Shown here piece by piece: positions 1 through 8,957 of a stretch of DNA of 64,000 nt. A program made the position numbers and the translations under genes. Positions within the stretch are counted from its first letter, which is position 1. Every line of letters begins with the position of its first letter. The notes below the pieces were generated by a model. That model made no database searches. It worked only from the letters and a program-made list of their open reading frames with translations, and had not been told where the DNA came from. Source of the stretch: Streptomyces rubrogriseus. GTDB taxonomy: Bacteria; Actinomycetota; Actinomycetes; Streptomycetales; Streptomycetaceae. Where the stretch lies: NCBI RefSeq assembly GCF_027947575.1, contig NZ_CP116256.1:1178001-1242000 (forward strand). The letters are read 5' to 3'.

Positions 1-479
1 CCCAGCCGCCACGCCGCCCGCGCCGCCTCCGCCGCGCCGTCCGGCACCAGGGTCTCGGGGTGCGGGACGTCCAGGGCCGCGCACACACCGGCCAGTTCGG
101 CCTTGTCGGCCACGCGCGCGGGCAGCTCGCCCGGCTGGTCGGGCAGCAGATACGAGGGGGCCAGCTCCGTCCGCGCCCGGCCCACCGCCACGGCACACGC
201 GTCGTCCATCGGAATCAGCACGGCGGGCCGCGCGATCCGCGCGGCTACCCGGCGCAGCGCCGCGGCGATCTCGGCGGGCGGCGCGCCGGGCGGCGGCGGG
301 GTGTGCAGCCCGCTCAGGTAACGGGAGGCGCGGACCGGGCTGTCCGCGCAGTCGGCGACCACGTGCACGTCCACCCCCGCGCGGCCGAGCGAGCGCACGG
401 CACCCAGCGTTCCGTGGTGAAAGGGATTCCGGTCGATCCGCAGCAGAACGGCGGGGACACGGGTGTCGAACAGCGACAC
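1..479 (-). CDS. ATP-grasp domain enzyme, N-terminal part (runs off the window)
   Basis: Only the first ~159 residues are present; the gene continues to the left. The GTG start at 479 is chosen because GAAGGAAG lies just upstream. The protein opens with a Rossmann-like pre-ATP-grasp half (VPAVLLRIDRNPFHHGTLG, then a segment VDVHVVADC) and reaches the element DKAELAGVCAALDVPHPETL, typical of the entry to an ATP-grasp domain in carboxylate-amine ligases such as D-aspartate ligase-like proteins. The substrate cannot be inferred. It is divergent from the hydrolase at 658 and lies beside the polysaccharide operon, so a role in modifying a cell-envelope polymer is plausible but only inferred. Confidence 0.7.
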   Translation of the reverse strand, partial: MSLFDTRVPAVLLRIDRNPFHHGTLGAVRSLGRAGVDVHVVADCADSPVRASRYLSGLHTPPPPGAPPAEIAAALRRVAARIARPAVLIPMDDACAVAVGRARTELAPSYLLPDQPGELPARVADKAELAGVCAALDVPHPETLVPDGAAEAARAAWRL

Positions 480-657
480 GGGAGACTTCCTTCGGTTTCG
501 GGCTCGTTCGAGCGGCTGCCGATTTGGTTCACCGGTGCGGGCGATCGGCGCACTCGAAAGCCGTAACAGCGGTGGCGTGACGGCATTTCATATGACTGGG
601 TGTCAATAACGGGGAGCGATCCACGGCGACAGGCCGGAGAGAACAAAGGAGGCCGGT

Positions 658-1881
658 ATGGCCGCACGGCAGTCACGGACCCGGTCCGGGCGGCGTCCGG
701 CGCGCGCCGCGGCGGCGGTGATCGCGGCGGCGGCGTTCCTGGCCGCGGGCCCCGGTGCCGCCGCCGGCGAACCGGCCGCGCCCGAACCCGGGCCCGGCCC
801 GAAGCCCACCCCCGCCTTCGGCGCGTACCTGGACTACGGCCCGCGCGGCGTGGCCCGGATGGCCGCGCTGAGCCACTGGCTGGGCGGCGCCGAACTGCGC
901 GTCGGCCACACCTACCTGCCCGGCGACCGCTGGAGCAACATCGAGGGCGCCCCCGGCTTCCTCGACGTGTGGGCCGACTGGCGCACCCGCAAGGCCGACC
1001 GGATGCTCGTCCTCAACGTGCCCATGATGGAGCGCAACGAGGCGCACGTCGACGACGACGAGGTGCGCGACCTGCTGCGCCAGGGCGCCGCCGGACGCTT
1101 CGACCACCACTTCCGCGCCCTGGCCGAACGCCTGGTCGCCCTCAAGGTGCCGGACACGGTCCTGGTGCTCGGCTGGGAGATGAACGGCACCACCTACACC
1201 CACCGCTGCGGGCCGGACCCCGAGGCGTGGAAGACGTACTGGAACCGGATCGTCACCACCATGCGCGCGGTGCCCGGGCAGAAGTTCCGGTTCGACTTCG
1301 CGCCGAGCCGGGGCCGGGACGCCGTGCCCTGGACGCAGTGCTATCCCGGCGACGCCACCGTCGACATCATCGGCATGGACTCCTACGACCAGCCGCGCGG
1401 CATGTCCTTCGACGAACAGGTGACGGAGCCGTACGGGCTCCAGGCGCACGTGGACTTCGCGAAGGCGCACGGCAAGCCCGTCTCCTACCCGGAATGGGGA
1501 CTGTTCCGCAACGGCGACAACGCCGCCTACATGCGGCGCATGCTCGCCTGGATGGACGAGCACAAGCCCGTGTACAACACGGTCACCGACTACTGCCCGC
1601 ACGGTGTGTGGCAGTGCGACGACAATCCCCGCTCCACGGCCGTCTACCGGTCCGTGCTCTTCGGCCGCAGCGACGAGCCCGAGCCGACGGCCCCGACACC
1701 CCCGGAGCCCACCACACCCACCCCGCCCACGACTCCCACCGCGCCGCCCGTGCCCCCGGTGTCGTCCACCGTGCCCGAGCCCCCGGCCGGCTGCTCGCCG
1801 CTGGAGCTGGGCGACTGGGTCGAGTACTGGCTCGGCGGGAAGCTGTGCATGCGCCTGGACTGGTACGCGCGGGACAAGTAG
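658..1881 (+). CDS. Secreted GH26-like glycoside hydrolase
   Basis: 407 aa with a strong AAAGGAGG site before the ATG. An N-terminal signal peptide (R-rich start, AAAAVIAAAAFLAAGPGAAAG) is followed by a TIM-barrel-like catalytic region. GWEMNGTTY fits the acid/base glutamate of GH26 enzymes and SYPEWGLF carries a second glutamate suited to be the nucleophile. After residue ~340 comes a Pro/Thr-rich linker and a short C-terminal piece with two cysteines. GH26 members cut beta-mannans or mixed-linkage glucans; here the polymer made by the adjacent minus-strand operon is the likely substrate, as polysaccharide loci often carry a matching hydrolase. Substrate specificity is not visible from sequence. 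Confidence 0.75.
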   Translation: MAARQSRTRSGRRPARAAAAVIAAAAFLAAGPGAAAGEPAAPEPGPGPKPTPAFGAYLDYGPRGVARMAALSHWLGGAELRVGHTYLPGDRWSNIEGAPGFLDVWADWRTRKADRMLVLNVPMMERNEAHVDDDEVRDLLRQGAAGRFDHHFRALAERLVALKVPDTVLVLGWEMNGTTYTHRCGPDPEAWKTYWNRIVTTMRAVPGQKFRFDFAPSRGRDAVPWTQCYPGDATVDIIGMDSYDQPRGMSFDEQVTEPYGLQAHVDFAKAHGKPVSYPEWGLFRNGDNAAYMRRMLAWMDEHKPVYNTVTDYCPHGVWQCDDNPRSTAVYRSVLFGRSDEPEPTAPTPPEPTTPTPPTTPTAPPVPPVSSTVPEPPAGCSPLELGDWVEYWLGGKLCMRLDWYARDK

Positions 1882-1918
1882 CGGCGTGCGCAGGGTGCCG
1901 CGGTGGCGGCCGGACCGG

Positions 1919-3067
1919 TCAGGTGCCGCCACCGTCGCGCTCCCTCCGCTCCGCCCGCCGCCGCAGCAGCTCCTTGCCCCGCCGTCGGGCGGCGGCGTCG
2001 GCCAGCGCCGCCGCCAGCAGCGGGGCCGTGCGGCGGCGGGCCAGCAGCAGCCGCTGGTTCGGTACCGGTTCCGGACGCCAGTGGTGCTTGTACGGCTCGT
2101 TGCCGCGCAGCAGGCTGAGCGCGCCGCGCCCCGGGGCACGGGCGTACCCGGCGCACGTGTCCAGCAGCATCACCGCCACGTCCGCCTTCCGCTCCCGCAG
2201 CCGGGGATGCGCGCCGTACAGATAGCCCCCGGCCAGCCGGTGGGCCAGCAGCGTCACGTCCACGGCCACCACCTCGTCGGCCATCCGGAACTCGGTGACC
2301 ACCGCGTCCCCGGACCGCACCATCGGCCCCACCGCCCGCACCAGGTGCTCACGGAAGCGGGTCCGCAGGTGCTCGCCGGTCACCTTCCGCCCCCGCCACT
2401 GCAACCGGTGCAGGTCGAGGAGCCGGCGCAGCGCCGCCTCCGTCTCGTCGGGCAGCACGGGACGGCCCTTGACGCCGAGCGCGTCCAGGCGGCGCAGCTG
2501 GGCGCGGACCCGCTGCCTGGCCTTGGCCGAGGGCAGCCGGGCGACCAGCTCGTCCATGGGCAGGGCGGGCAGTTCCAGGCAGAGCGAGTCCGCGAGCCGG
2601 TGCCGTGGCCCGTGCCAGTGTGCGTAGAGCCGTTCGGCGGCGGCGCCCGGCCGTACCTCGCGCAGGTCGACCAGCGCGGTGCGGGCCACCGCAGCGAGGC
2701 CCGCGGCGAGCGCGGCCACCGCGTCCGGGCCGCGCTCGTCGTCCAGCAGGACGTCCCCGTAGTCCGAGATCGCCCCGCCCAGCGGCACCAGCGCCGGGAC
2801 CGGGCGCCGTACGAGCGTCAGCGGTGCCGCGCCGACCAGTTCGCCGCCCTCGCGGGCCAGCACCAGTCGCAGCCGCCCGGCCGCACCGTACGAACGCCAC
2901 CAGGAGTGCAGCCAGGCGTGGCTCTGGAACGGGGTCGCGGCGGCGCACCGGCCGTACAGCCGCCGCCACTGCGGGGCCAGCTCGGCGAAGGCGCCCTCGT
3001 CGGTGACCAGTTCGACGCTGTGACCGGGCGGCAGCGTGCCCGGGTGCGGCGGCCTGCGGTACGTCAC
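1919..3067 (-). CDS. GNAT/FemAB-like acyltransferase (BioF2/CelD-like) of the polysaccharide operon
   Basis: 382 aa. The GTG start at 3067 overlaps the stop of the Wzz-like gene in a GTGA junction, so translation is probably coupled. The protein has the double-GNAT pattern of the BioF2-like/CelD family: TPFQSHAWLHSWWRSYG near the N-terminus, a basic central stretch (KARQRVRAQLRRLD) and the late motif LLRGNEPYKHHWRPEP, in which G-x-x-x-Y-K is conserved in these enzymes. Relatives transfer acyl or aminoacyl groups in cellulose, exopolysaccharide and peptidoglycan pathways. As last gene of the operon it probably decorates the exported polymer; donor and acceptor are unknown. Confidence 0.75.
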   Translation of the reverse strand: MTYRRPPHPGTLPPGHSVELVTDEGAFAELAPQWRRLYGRCAAATPFQSHAWLHSWWRSYGAAGRLRLVLAREGGELVGAAPLTLVRRPVPALVPLGGAISDYGDVLLDDERGPDAVAALAAGLAAVARTALVDLREVRPGAAAERLYAHWHGPRHRLADSLCLELPALPMDELVARLPSAKARQRVRAQLRRLDALGVKGRPVLPDETEAALRRLLDLHRLQWRGRKVTGEHLRTRFREHLVRAVGPMVRSGDAVVTEFRMADEVVAVDVTLLAHRLAGGYLYGAHPRLRERKADVAVMLLDTCAGYARAPGRGALSLLRGNEPYKHHWRPEPVPNQRLLLARRRTAPLLAAALADAAARRRGKELLRRRAERRERDGGGT

Positions 3068-3783
3068 AGCTGTCCGCGGACGTCGGCCGCCGGTGCCGGT
3101 CCGGGTACGGGCGCCGCCGCGCGGCCGGCCTCCCGTGCGGCGCGGCGCGGCCGGACCAGCAGGGCCAGCCCGCCGAGGAGTCCGCCCGCGCTCGCGCCCA
3201 CCAGGCCCGTCACGGCGGTGGACGCCGAAGACGGTTCGGTGGGCTCGGTGGCCCGGGCGAACTGCCGCAGTTCCACGTGGGTGTCGGCGGCGGAGTCCGC
3301 CGCGTGCCGGGTCAGGGCGCGGGCGACGGCGTTGGCCATGTCGGCGGCCTGCTCCGGGTCGGCGGAGGTGGCCGTCACCGAGACCATCGGCGCGTCCGGC
3401 GAGGTCGCGGTGCGCACGCTCCGCTCCAGGGTCGCCACCGGCACGTGGGCCCACATCTGCGCGTCCCCGAGCACCGCGAGCTGTGTGGCCACCCGGCCGT
3501 AGGCCTGCGCGAAGCCCAGCGCGGACGCCGGGTCGGACTGGTCGGCGGGGACGGCGACGACGTAACCGGTCGCCGTGTACTGCGGGGTGGTGAGCAGGCC
3601 GTACCCGGCGCCGAGCAGCCCGCCGGCGAGGACGCCGGCCGCGAGCGGGGACCACGGCGGCAGGGAGCGCAGGCGGCGCGGGACCCGGCGCAGGGCGGCC
3701 CGGACGCGGTGCCGCCGTGCGGGGGGCGGGGGCTCTTCTTCCGTCGCGGGCGCGGCCGGGGAGTGGGTGAGGGGCACGGTCAT
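3064..3783 (-). CDS. Wzz/YveK-like polysaccharide chain-length protein
   Basis: 239 aa with two membrane segments, one near residues 45-65 (SPLAAGVLAGGLLGAGYGL) and one near 190-210 (TGLVGASAGGLLGGLALLV), bracketing an extracytoplasmic domain. This is the topology of Wzz-type polysaccharide co-polymerases that set chain length. The N-terminus is Pro/Glu- and Arg-rich and cytoplasmic. No Walker ATPase or BY-kinase domain is fused, so it is a YveK-type adaptor without its kinase partner in this window. Start and stop overlap its neighbours by 4 bp on both sides (GTGA/ATGA junctions). Confidence 0.75.
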   Translation of the reverse strand: MTVPLTHSPAAPATEEEPPPPARRHRVRAALRRVPRRLRSLPPWSPLAAGVLAGGLLGAGYGLLTTPQYTATGYVVAVPADQSDPASALGFAQAYGRVATQLAVLGDAQMWAHVPVATLERSVRTATSPDAPMVSVTATSADPEQAADMANAVARALTRHAADSAADTHVELRQFARATEPTEPSSASTAVTGLVGASAGGLLGGLALLVRPRRAAREAGRAAAPVPGPAPAADVRGQL

Positions 3784-4973
3784 GCGGGGGTGACTCCCTG
3801 GGATGCCGGGGACGGTGACGGAGGCGGGGGCGGAGGCAGCGGTCGGGTGAGGGCGGTCGCGTACACGTCCATCAGCCGGGCCGCGCTGCGGGTGACGCAG
3901 TAGTGGCGGGCCGCCTCGGGCACGGTGCGCATGCCGGGGACCGGGCCGTGCGACGCGCGGGTCTCGGCCAGGGCGCGCGCGAACTCCGAGGCACCACCGG
4001 CGACCCGCCGTGCCGTGGGCGCCGCCTCGGGGGGCAGGTCCTCGATCGCCGGGCAGGAGGCGTACAGCACCGGCAGCCCCGACGCGAGCCCCTCCACGAC
4101 GGCCAGGCCGAAGGCCTCCTCCGGCGACGGCGACGCGAGGACGTCCATCGCGGCGGCGAGGGCGGGCAGGTCGGGGCCGGGGGAGCCGTCGGGGAGGCAG
4201 GGGCGTTCGCCGGTGAGCAGGACACGGTCGGCGACCCCGGCCTCGCGGGCGGTGCGGCGCAGCAGGTGCTCCTGGGGGCCGCCGCCGACCAGCAGCAGCC
4301 AGCAGTCGGGCGGCAGCAGGGCCAGGGCGCGGACCAGGACGTCGAAGCGTTTGGCCGCCGTCAGCCGGCCGACGCCGCCGACGACGTACGCGCCCTCGGG
4401 CAGGCCGAGGCGGCGCCGGGTGCGCAGCCGGCGGACCGGGTCGAAGCGGAAGCGGGCCAGGTCGATGCCGTTGGGCACCACCTCGATGCGGGGCGCGGGC
4501 ACGCCCCAGCGGCGCAGCCGGTCGGCGACGGTGGGGGAGACGGCGACCGTGGCGCTGCCCAGGCGCTCCCCGGCCAGGTACAGGGCGCGGACGCCCGGGG
4601 TGAGCGGGCGGCCCTCCATCTGGGAGTCGCCCAGGGAGTGTTCGGTGGCGACGACCGCGCGCACCCCGGCCATCCGGGCGGCGATCCGGCCGTAGAGGCA
4701 GGCGCGGTAGAGGTGGGTGTGCACCAGGTCGTAGCCGCCGGTGCGGATCAGGCGGGCCAGGCGGGGCAGCGCGGCCAGGTCGCGGTTGCCGGTCATGCCG
4801 AGGTGGACGACGTGCACGCCGTCGGCCAGCAGCCCGTCGGCGACCGGGCCGGGGTTGGTGAGCGTCACGACGTCGCAGGCGAGGGGCAGGTGACGCAGGA
4901 GCAGCCGCAGCTGCTGCTCGGCGCCGCCGACGCCGAGTCCCGTGATGATGTGCAGGGCCTTCACGTCCGCCAC
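3780..4973 (-). CDS. GT4-family glycosyltransferase
   Basis: 397 aa, GTG start one base after the stop of the deacetylase gene. The N-terminal domain has GLGVGGAEQQL, the glycine-rich acceptor-side motif of GT4 enzymes, and VHTHLYRACLYGR. The C-terminal domain has VPNGIDLARF, VGGVGRLTAAKRFDVLVRA and the nucleotide-sugar motif SPSPEEAFGLAVVEGLASGLP (E-x7-E). It is a retaining GT-B enzyme that most likely adds one sugar to the lipid-linked repeat unit on the cytoplasmic side of the membrane. The C-terminus ends in a proline run. Donor and linkage cannot be read from the sequence. Confidence 0.85.
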   Translation of the reverse strand: MADVKALHIITGLGVGGAEQQLRLLLRHLPLACDVVTLTNPGPVADGLLADGVHVVHLGMTGNRDLAALPRLARLIRTGGYDLVHTHLYRACLYGRIAARMAGVRAVVATEHSLGDSQMEGRPLTPGVRALYLAGERLGSATVAVSPTVADRLRRWGVPAPRIEVVPNGIDLARFRFDPVRRLRTRRRLGLPEGAYVVGGVGRLTAAKRFDVLVRALALLPPDCWLLLVGGGPQEHLLRRTAREAGVADRVLLTGERPCLPDGSPGPDLPALAAAMDVLASPSPEEAFGLAVVEGLASGLPVLYASCPAIEDLPPEAAPTARRVAGGASEFARALAETRASHGPVPGMRTVPEAARHYCVTRSAARLMDVYATALTRPLPPPPPPSPSPASQGVTPA

Positions 4974-4974
4974 C

Positions 4975-5742
4975 TCACACCCCCGCCGCGGCCCGGCGGC
5001 GCAGGCGGTGCAGCCGGGTCTTCAGCAACAGCCGTACGGGTGTGTCGTTCTGGCCCACGTGCACGCGCGGCAGGGCGTACGGGCCGGTCAGCGGGCCGGG
5101 GTCGATGGCGCAGGCGTAGGCGTAACCGGCGGCGCGCACGGCGTCGGCGGCGCGGGCGTCGACCGTGCCGTACGGATAGCAGAAGCCGGTGACCGGGGCG
5201 CCGACCAGCTCCGCGAGCAGTGCTCTGCTCCCGGCGGTCTCGGCGCCCAGCACGGCGTCGTCCGCCGTGGTGAGGTCGACGTGGGTGAGGCCGTGCGAGC
5301 CGATCTCGACGCCCTCGGCGGCGGCCCGCCGGATGCCGTCGGCGGTCAGCAGCGGTTTGCGCGGGCCCAGCGGGTCCCAGGAGTTGACGCCGCCGAGCCG
5401 CCCCGGCAGCACGAAGAGGGTCGCCCCGCAGCCGTGGCGCCGCAGGCACGGCAGCGCGTGCTCGACGAAGTCGGCGTACCCGTCGTCGAAGGTCAGCCCC
5501 ACCAGGTCCCGGCCGCCGCCCCGGGCGCGGGCGGCCAGCAGCTCGCCGACCGGCACGCCGCGCAGCCCGCGCCGCCGCAGCCAGCCCAGCTGCGCGTCCA
5601 GCCGGTCGGGCGTGACCGTGATGCGGTACGGGTCGTCCGAGCGGTCGCCGACGGAGTGGTACATCGCCACCCAGGGGACGGGGCCGGGTCGGGCGTCAGC
5701 GGTCGGTGTCGCGGAAGGGGAACCGGAAGCGGAAACGGCCAT
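4975..5742 (-). CDS. Polysaccharide deacetylase (CE4/NodB fold)
   Basis: 255 aa. ATG at 5742 is chosen for the GAAGG site 7 bases upstream. NodB motifs are present: LTFDDGYADF (motif 1 Asp-Asp), GSHGLTHVDL (motif 2 H-x3-H metal ligands) and FCYPYGTVDARA (motif 3). MYHSVGDRSDDPY near the N-terminus is typical of the single-domain cytoplasmic or secreted deacetylases found in exopolysaccharide loci. No clear signal peptide is visible. It probably removes N-acetyl groups from the polymer or its lipid-linked precursor. The reading frame of the upstream flippase, once corrected, runs 47 bases into this gene. Confidence 0.85.
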   Translation of the reverse strand: MAVSASGSPSATPTADARPGPVPWVAMYHSVGDRSDDPYRITVTPDRLDAQLGWLRRRGLRGVPVGELLAARARGGGRDLVGLTFDDGYADFVEHALPCLRRHGCGATLFVLPGRLGGVNSWDPLGPRKPLLTADGIRRAAAEGVEIGSHGLTHVDLTTADDAVLGAETAGSRALLAELVGAPVTGFCYPYGTVDARAADAVRAAGYAYACAIDPGPLTGPYALPRVHVGQNDTPVRLLLKTRLHRLRRRAAAGV

Positions 5743-7640
5743 GAGGGAGCCTTCGGGTAGGGAGCCTTCGTGTGACGGGGCGGAGGAGACGGACAGTCGA
5801 CCTAGCGGACGTAGCGGACGTAGCGGATGTAGCGAACTTAGCGGACGTGGCGACGGAGCCCGGGCCCCGGACGCCGAGGGCCAGGCAGAGGACGACGAAG
5901 ACACCGCCGACGGTGGCGGCGCCGACGGCCGGCGGGAGGGCGGTCCGCGAAACGGCGGCACCGGCGTCGGCGACCCGGTCCGCGGCCAGCGCGCCCGCGC
6001 CGGTGGCCACGGCCGCCGCCAGCAGGGGCTAGGCCCAGTTCGCCCAGGACCCGCCGGACCCGCACCGGCACGCTGCGCGGGCCCATCCCGGCGAGCAGCA
6101 GGGCGGCGGTGACGGTGATGCCGGCGGCGTTGGCGGCGGCGATGCCGGTCACGCCCCACGGGCCGACCGCGGCGGCACCGACGACGGCGGTGACGGTGAC
6201 ACCGACCCCCATCGCGCCGAACGGGTACCACGAGGCGCGGCCCGCGGAGAAGTACGACCGGGCCAGCGCGCCCACCACGGTCTGGCCGAGCAGCCCGAGG
6301 GCGTACACACGCATGACGCCCGCGGTCGCCGCCGTGTCCGCCGCCGTGAACGCACCGCGCTGGAAAAGCAGTTGGACGATCTGCGGCGCGCAGGCCACGA
6401 CGACGGCCGCGCCGAGGAGCACCACGGCGGCCGCCAGCGCCACGTCCCGCTCGACCCGGTCGCGGGCCCGTTCCGTGTCGCCGTCGGCCAGCGCGCGGGC
6501 GACCACCGGGAAGGTGACCGTGCACAGCATCAGCGACAGCGTCATGGGGATCTGGGCGACCTTCTGCGCGTAGTTCAGGTGCGAGATGGCTCCGGAGGGG
6601 AGCCCGGAGGCGAGGAAGCGCTCGATGAGCACCTGGGACTGGCGGCACAGGGCGAACAGCAGGACGGTGGCGAACAGGGCGAGGGCGAGGGGACGCGCGT
6701 CGTCCCCGGTGCCCGGCGGGCGCCCGCCGCCGCCCCGGCGGCGCAGCTGCCCGAGCAGCGACGGCAGTTGCGCCGCCACCATCAGGACGCCGCCCACCGC
6801 GACCCCGACCGCCGCCGAGCGCACCCCCCAGCGCCCGCCCAGCACGAACATCGCCGTGATGATGCCGGTGTTGTAGGCGACGTAGATCGCCGCCGGTGCC
6901 AGGAAACGGCGGTGCGCCCGCAGCGCGGCGCTGCAGTACCCGGCGAGCCCGAAGCTGACGACGCAGGTGGCGGTGAGCCGGGTGCAGTCCACCGCGAGGG
7001 CCTGGTCGGGCAACCCCGGTGCCAAGGCCCTGACCAGCACCGGAGCGGCCGCGGCGACCAGTGCGCCGACGGCGGCGAAGGCCAGGGCCAGCCGGGGCAG
7101 CGTCGAGGCGACCAGCGCGCGGACCTGGTCGCCCGGGGCGCCCCGGGCGCGGCGGGCCAGCGCCAGGCTGAACATCGGGACCAGGGCGAAGGCCAGCCCG
7201 TCCTCGATCAGCAGCGTCGCCGCGAACTCCGGCACCGTCCACGCCACCAGGAAGGCGTCCGTCTCGCCGCCGGCCCCGAACAACCGGGCCAGCGCCTGGT
7301 CCCGGACCAGCCCGAGCACCGACCCGGCCACCGAGAGCACGGCCGTCACGAGGGCGGCGCGGGCGAGGAATCCCCCTGAGGACCGCCCCTCCTCGACGGC
7401 GGCCGCGGTGTCGGGGGCGGCCGTCCGCGTGCCCGTCGAGGACACGGCGGTCCGGGCGACCGCCGTGCGTGTATCGGTCCGGACGCCGACGAGCGATGCG
7501 TGGTCCACGGTGGCCGCTGTGGGGGCCGCGGCCGCCGCGCCCCCGCTGCTCGCCCCCGGCGCGGCGGCGCGGGCCGGTGGGACGGCGTCCTCGGCCGTAC
7601 CGTCCGCACCGCCCGCCCCCGTCGCCCCGCGTGCCGTCAC
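5696..7640 (-). CDS. MurJ/Wzx-like lipid-linked oligosaccharide flippase, with apparent frameshift
   Basis: GTG start at 7640 overlaps the stop of the ligase gene (GTGA). After an Ala/Thr-rich N-terminal extension of ~85 residues the protein matches the MviN/MurJ family: VRDQALARLFGAGGETDAFLV, MFSLALARR, VLIERFLASGLPSGAISHLNYA and many membrane spans. In the plus-strand GGGG at 6025-6028 the frame breaks: read as is, the protein turns Arg-rich and stops at 5838. Dropping one base restores hydrophobic sequence (ALLAAAVATGAGALAADRV, then TVGGVFVVLCLALGV) and a stop at 5696. The corrected tail contains an ATS repeat encoded by a 9-bp tandem array. It probably flips the undecaprenyl-linked repeat unit of this locus; a housekeeping MurJ role is less likely given the context. 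Confidence 0.8.
5744..5773. repeat. 15-bp direct repeat, two copies, carrying the deacetylase RBS
   Basis: AGGGAGCCTTCGGGT at 5744-5758 is followed directly by AGGGAGCCTTCGTGT at 5759-5773. On the minus strand each copy carries a GAAGG that can act as ribosome binding site for the deacetylase; the copy nearest the ATG at 5742 is correctly spaced. Confidence 0.7.
5803..5847. repeat. 9-bp tandem repeat, five copies
   Basis: Five consecutive units of consensus TAGCGGACG, copies 1, 2 and 5 exact and copies 3 and 4 with one and two changes. In the corrected flippase frame it encodes repeated Ala-Thr-Ser at the C-terminus. In the uncorrected frame it supplies the stop at 5838. The unit is a multiple of three, so copy-number change would not alter frame. 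Confidence 0.8.
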
Positions 7641-8952
7641 CGCTCCGCCACCTCCCGGGTACGGATGCCCAGCGCCCACCAGGCCGCCAGCCCGAGGCAG
7701 ACCGCCGTCAGCACGGTCGACGGCCCGCCGATGTCGGCGTACGCGAAGTCGGTCAGCTGCCACACCAGCAGCCCGCAGGCGACGAACGCGCAGTCCGGCA
7801 CCGCTCCGTGTGCCCGGCGGGCGGCGCGCAGCCGGCGCAGGCCCAGCACGAGCAGCGCCAGCCAGCTCCCGGCGAGCGCCAGCAGCCCGATCAGTCCCTG
7901 CTCGGCCAGCACCAGCAGGTACATGTTGTGCGGGGAGAGCAGCGGCTGCCTGCGGTACCCGGCACCCGCGCCGTCCGTCTCGCTGCCCGAGGACAGCGCC
8001 AGCGAGGCGTGCGCGTCACGGTGTTCGGGAAAGCCCTTCAGCCCCACGCCGGTCAGCGGCCGCTCCCGCCACATGCCGGCCGCCGCCGCCCACATCGTGT
8101 ACCGGTCGGTCACCGACTGGTCGGGGGCGTCCGCGACCTGCGTGATGGAGCCGACCCGTTCCTGGAGCATCGCCGTACCGACCCCGAAGCCGCCCACCAG
8201 CACCACCGCCGCCGCGACCGCGGCCGCCCCCACCGCCAGCGCCCTGCGCACCCCGGCGAGGAGCAGCTGCACCGCGCAGGTCACCGCCGTCGCGATCCAC
8301 GCCCCGCGACTGAACGACAGGGCGAGCGGCAGCAGCAGGACGAGCGCGCACCCGGCGGCGAACAGCCGCTGCCGCGCCGGCGTCCGGCCCAGCGCCAGCC
8401 CCACCGCGCAGACCAGCCCCAGGGAGACCACGGTCGCCATCCCCATCACGTCCTGCGGCCCGAAGGTGCCCACCGCCCGGATCCGCTCGCCCTGGTAGGA
8501 CGCACCGGTCCCGGTCGCGTACTGGTGCACCCCGAGCGCCCCCTGCCACAGGGCCAGCCCCACCATCGACCAGGTGAGCAGCCGCACGTCGGCCCGGTCG
8601 CGGACGAGCAGCAGGACGGCGGCCGGGACCAGGACGAAGACCTGGAGGTAGCGGCCGAGGCCCGCGAGGCCGGCCCCCGGCGACACGGCGCCGGCCGCGG
8701 CGGCCGCGAGGCCGAGCACGGGCAGCCCGAGCACCACGGCCGCCGTACGGGACAGGGGCGCCGCCGGTCCCGTACCAGCCGCAGCGCGCAGTACAGCACC
8801 GCCAGCGCGGAGACCGCGTCGGCCGGGTGCGCGCCAGCCCCGCCGTCCGGGGAGAGCGGCAGCGCGAGCAGCGCGACGACCGCGACCACGGCCAGCACGG
8901 GCGGCAGCCGCCGTACGCGCACCGTCGGCGGGAGGGGCAGGGCGTGGGCCAC
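7637..8952 (-). CDS. O-antigen ligase/polymerase family membrane protein (Wzy-like), with apparent frameshift
   Basis: The start is taken as GTG at 8952 (VAHALPLPPTVRVRR), with GGGGAG upstream and 5 bases past the stop of the sugar transferase gene. The first ~65 residues include a membrane span (PPVLAVVAVVALLALPLS) and LVRDRRRP; the frame then breaks at plus-strand GGGG 8755-8758. One added C on the coding strand joins it to SRTAAVVLGLPVLGLAAAA and the rest of a multi-span protein of ~435 aa. The Wzy_C signature is visible as LLSPHNMYLLVLAEQGLIGLLALAG, preceded by the large loop RERPLTGVGLKGFPEHRDAHA. Family members polymerise or ligate lipid-linked sugars outside the membrane. If the break were real, only an N-terminally truncated protein could be made from 8737. 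Confidence 0.8.
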
Positions 8953-8957
8953 CTGGG

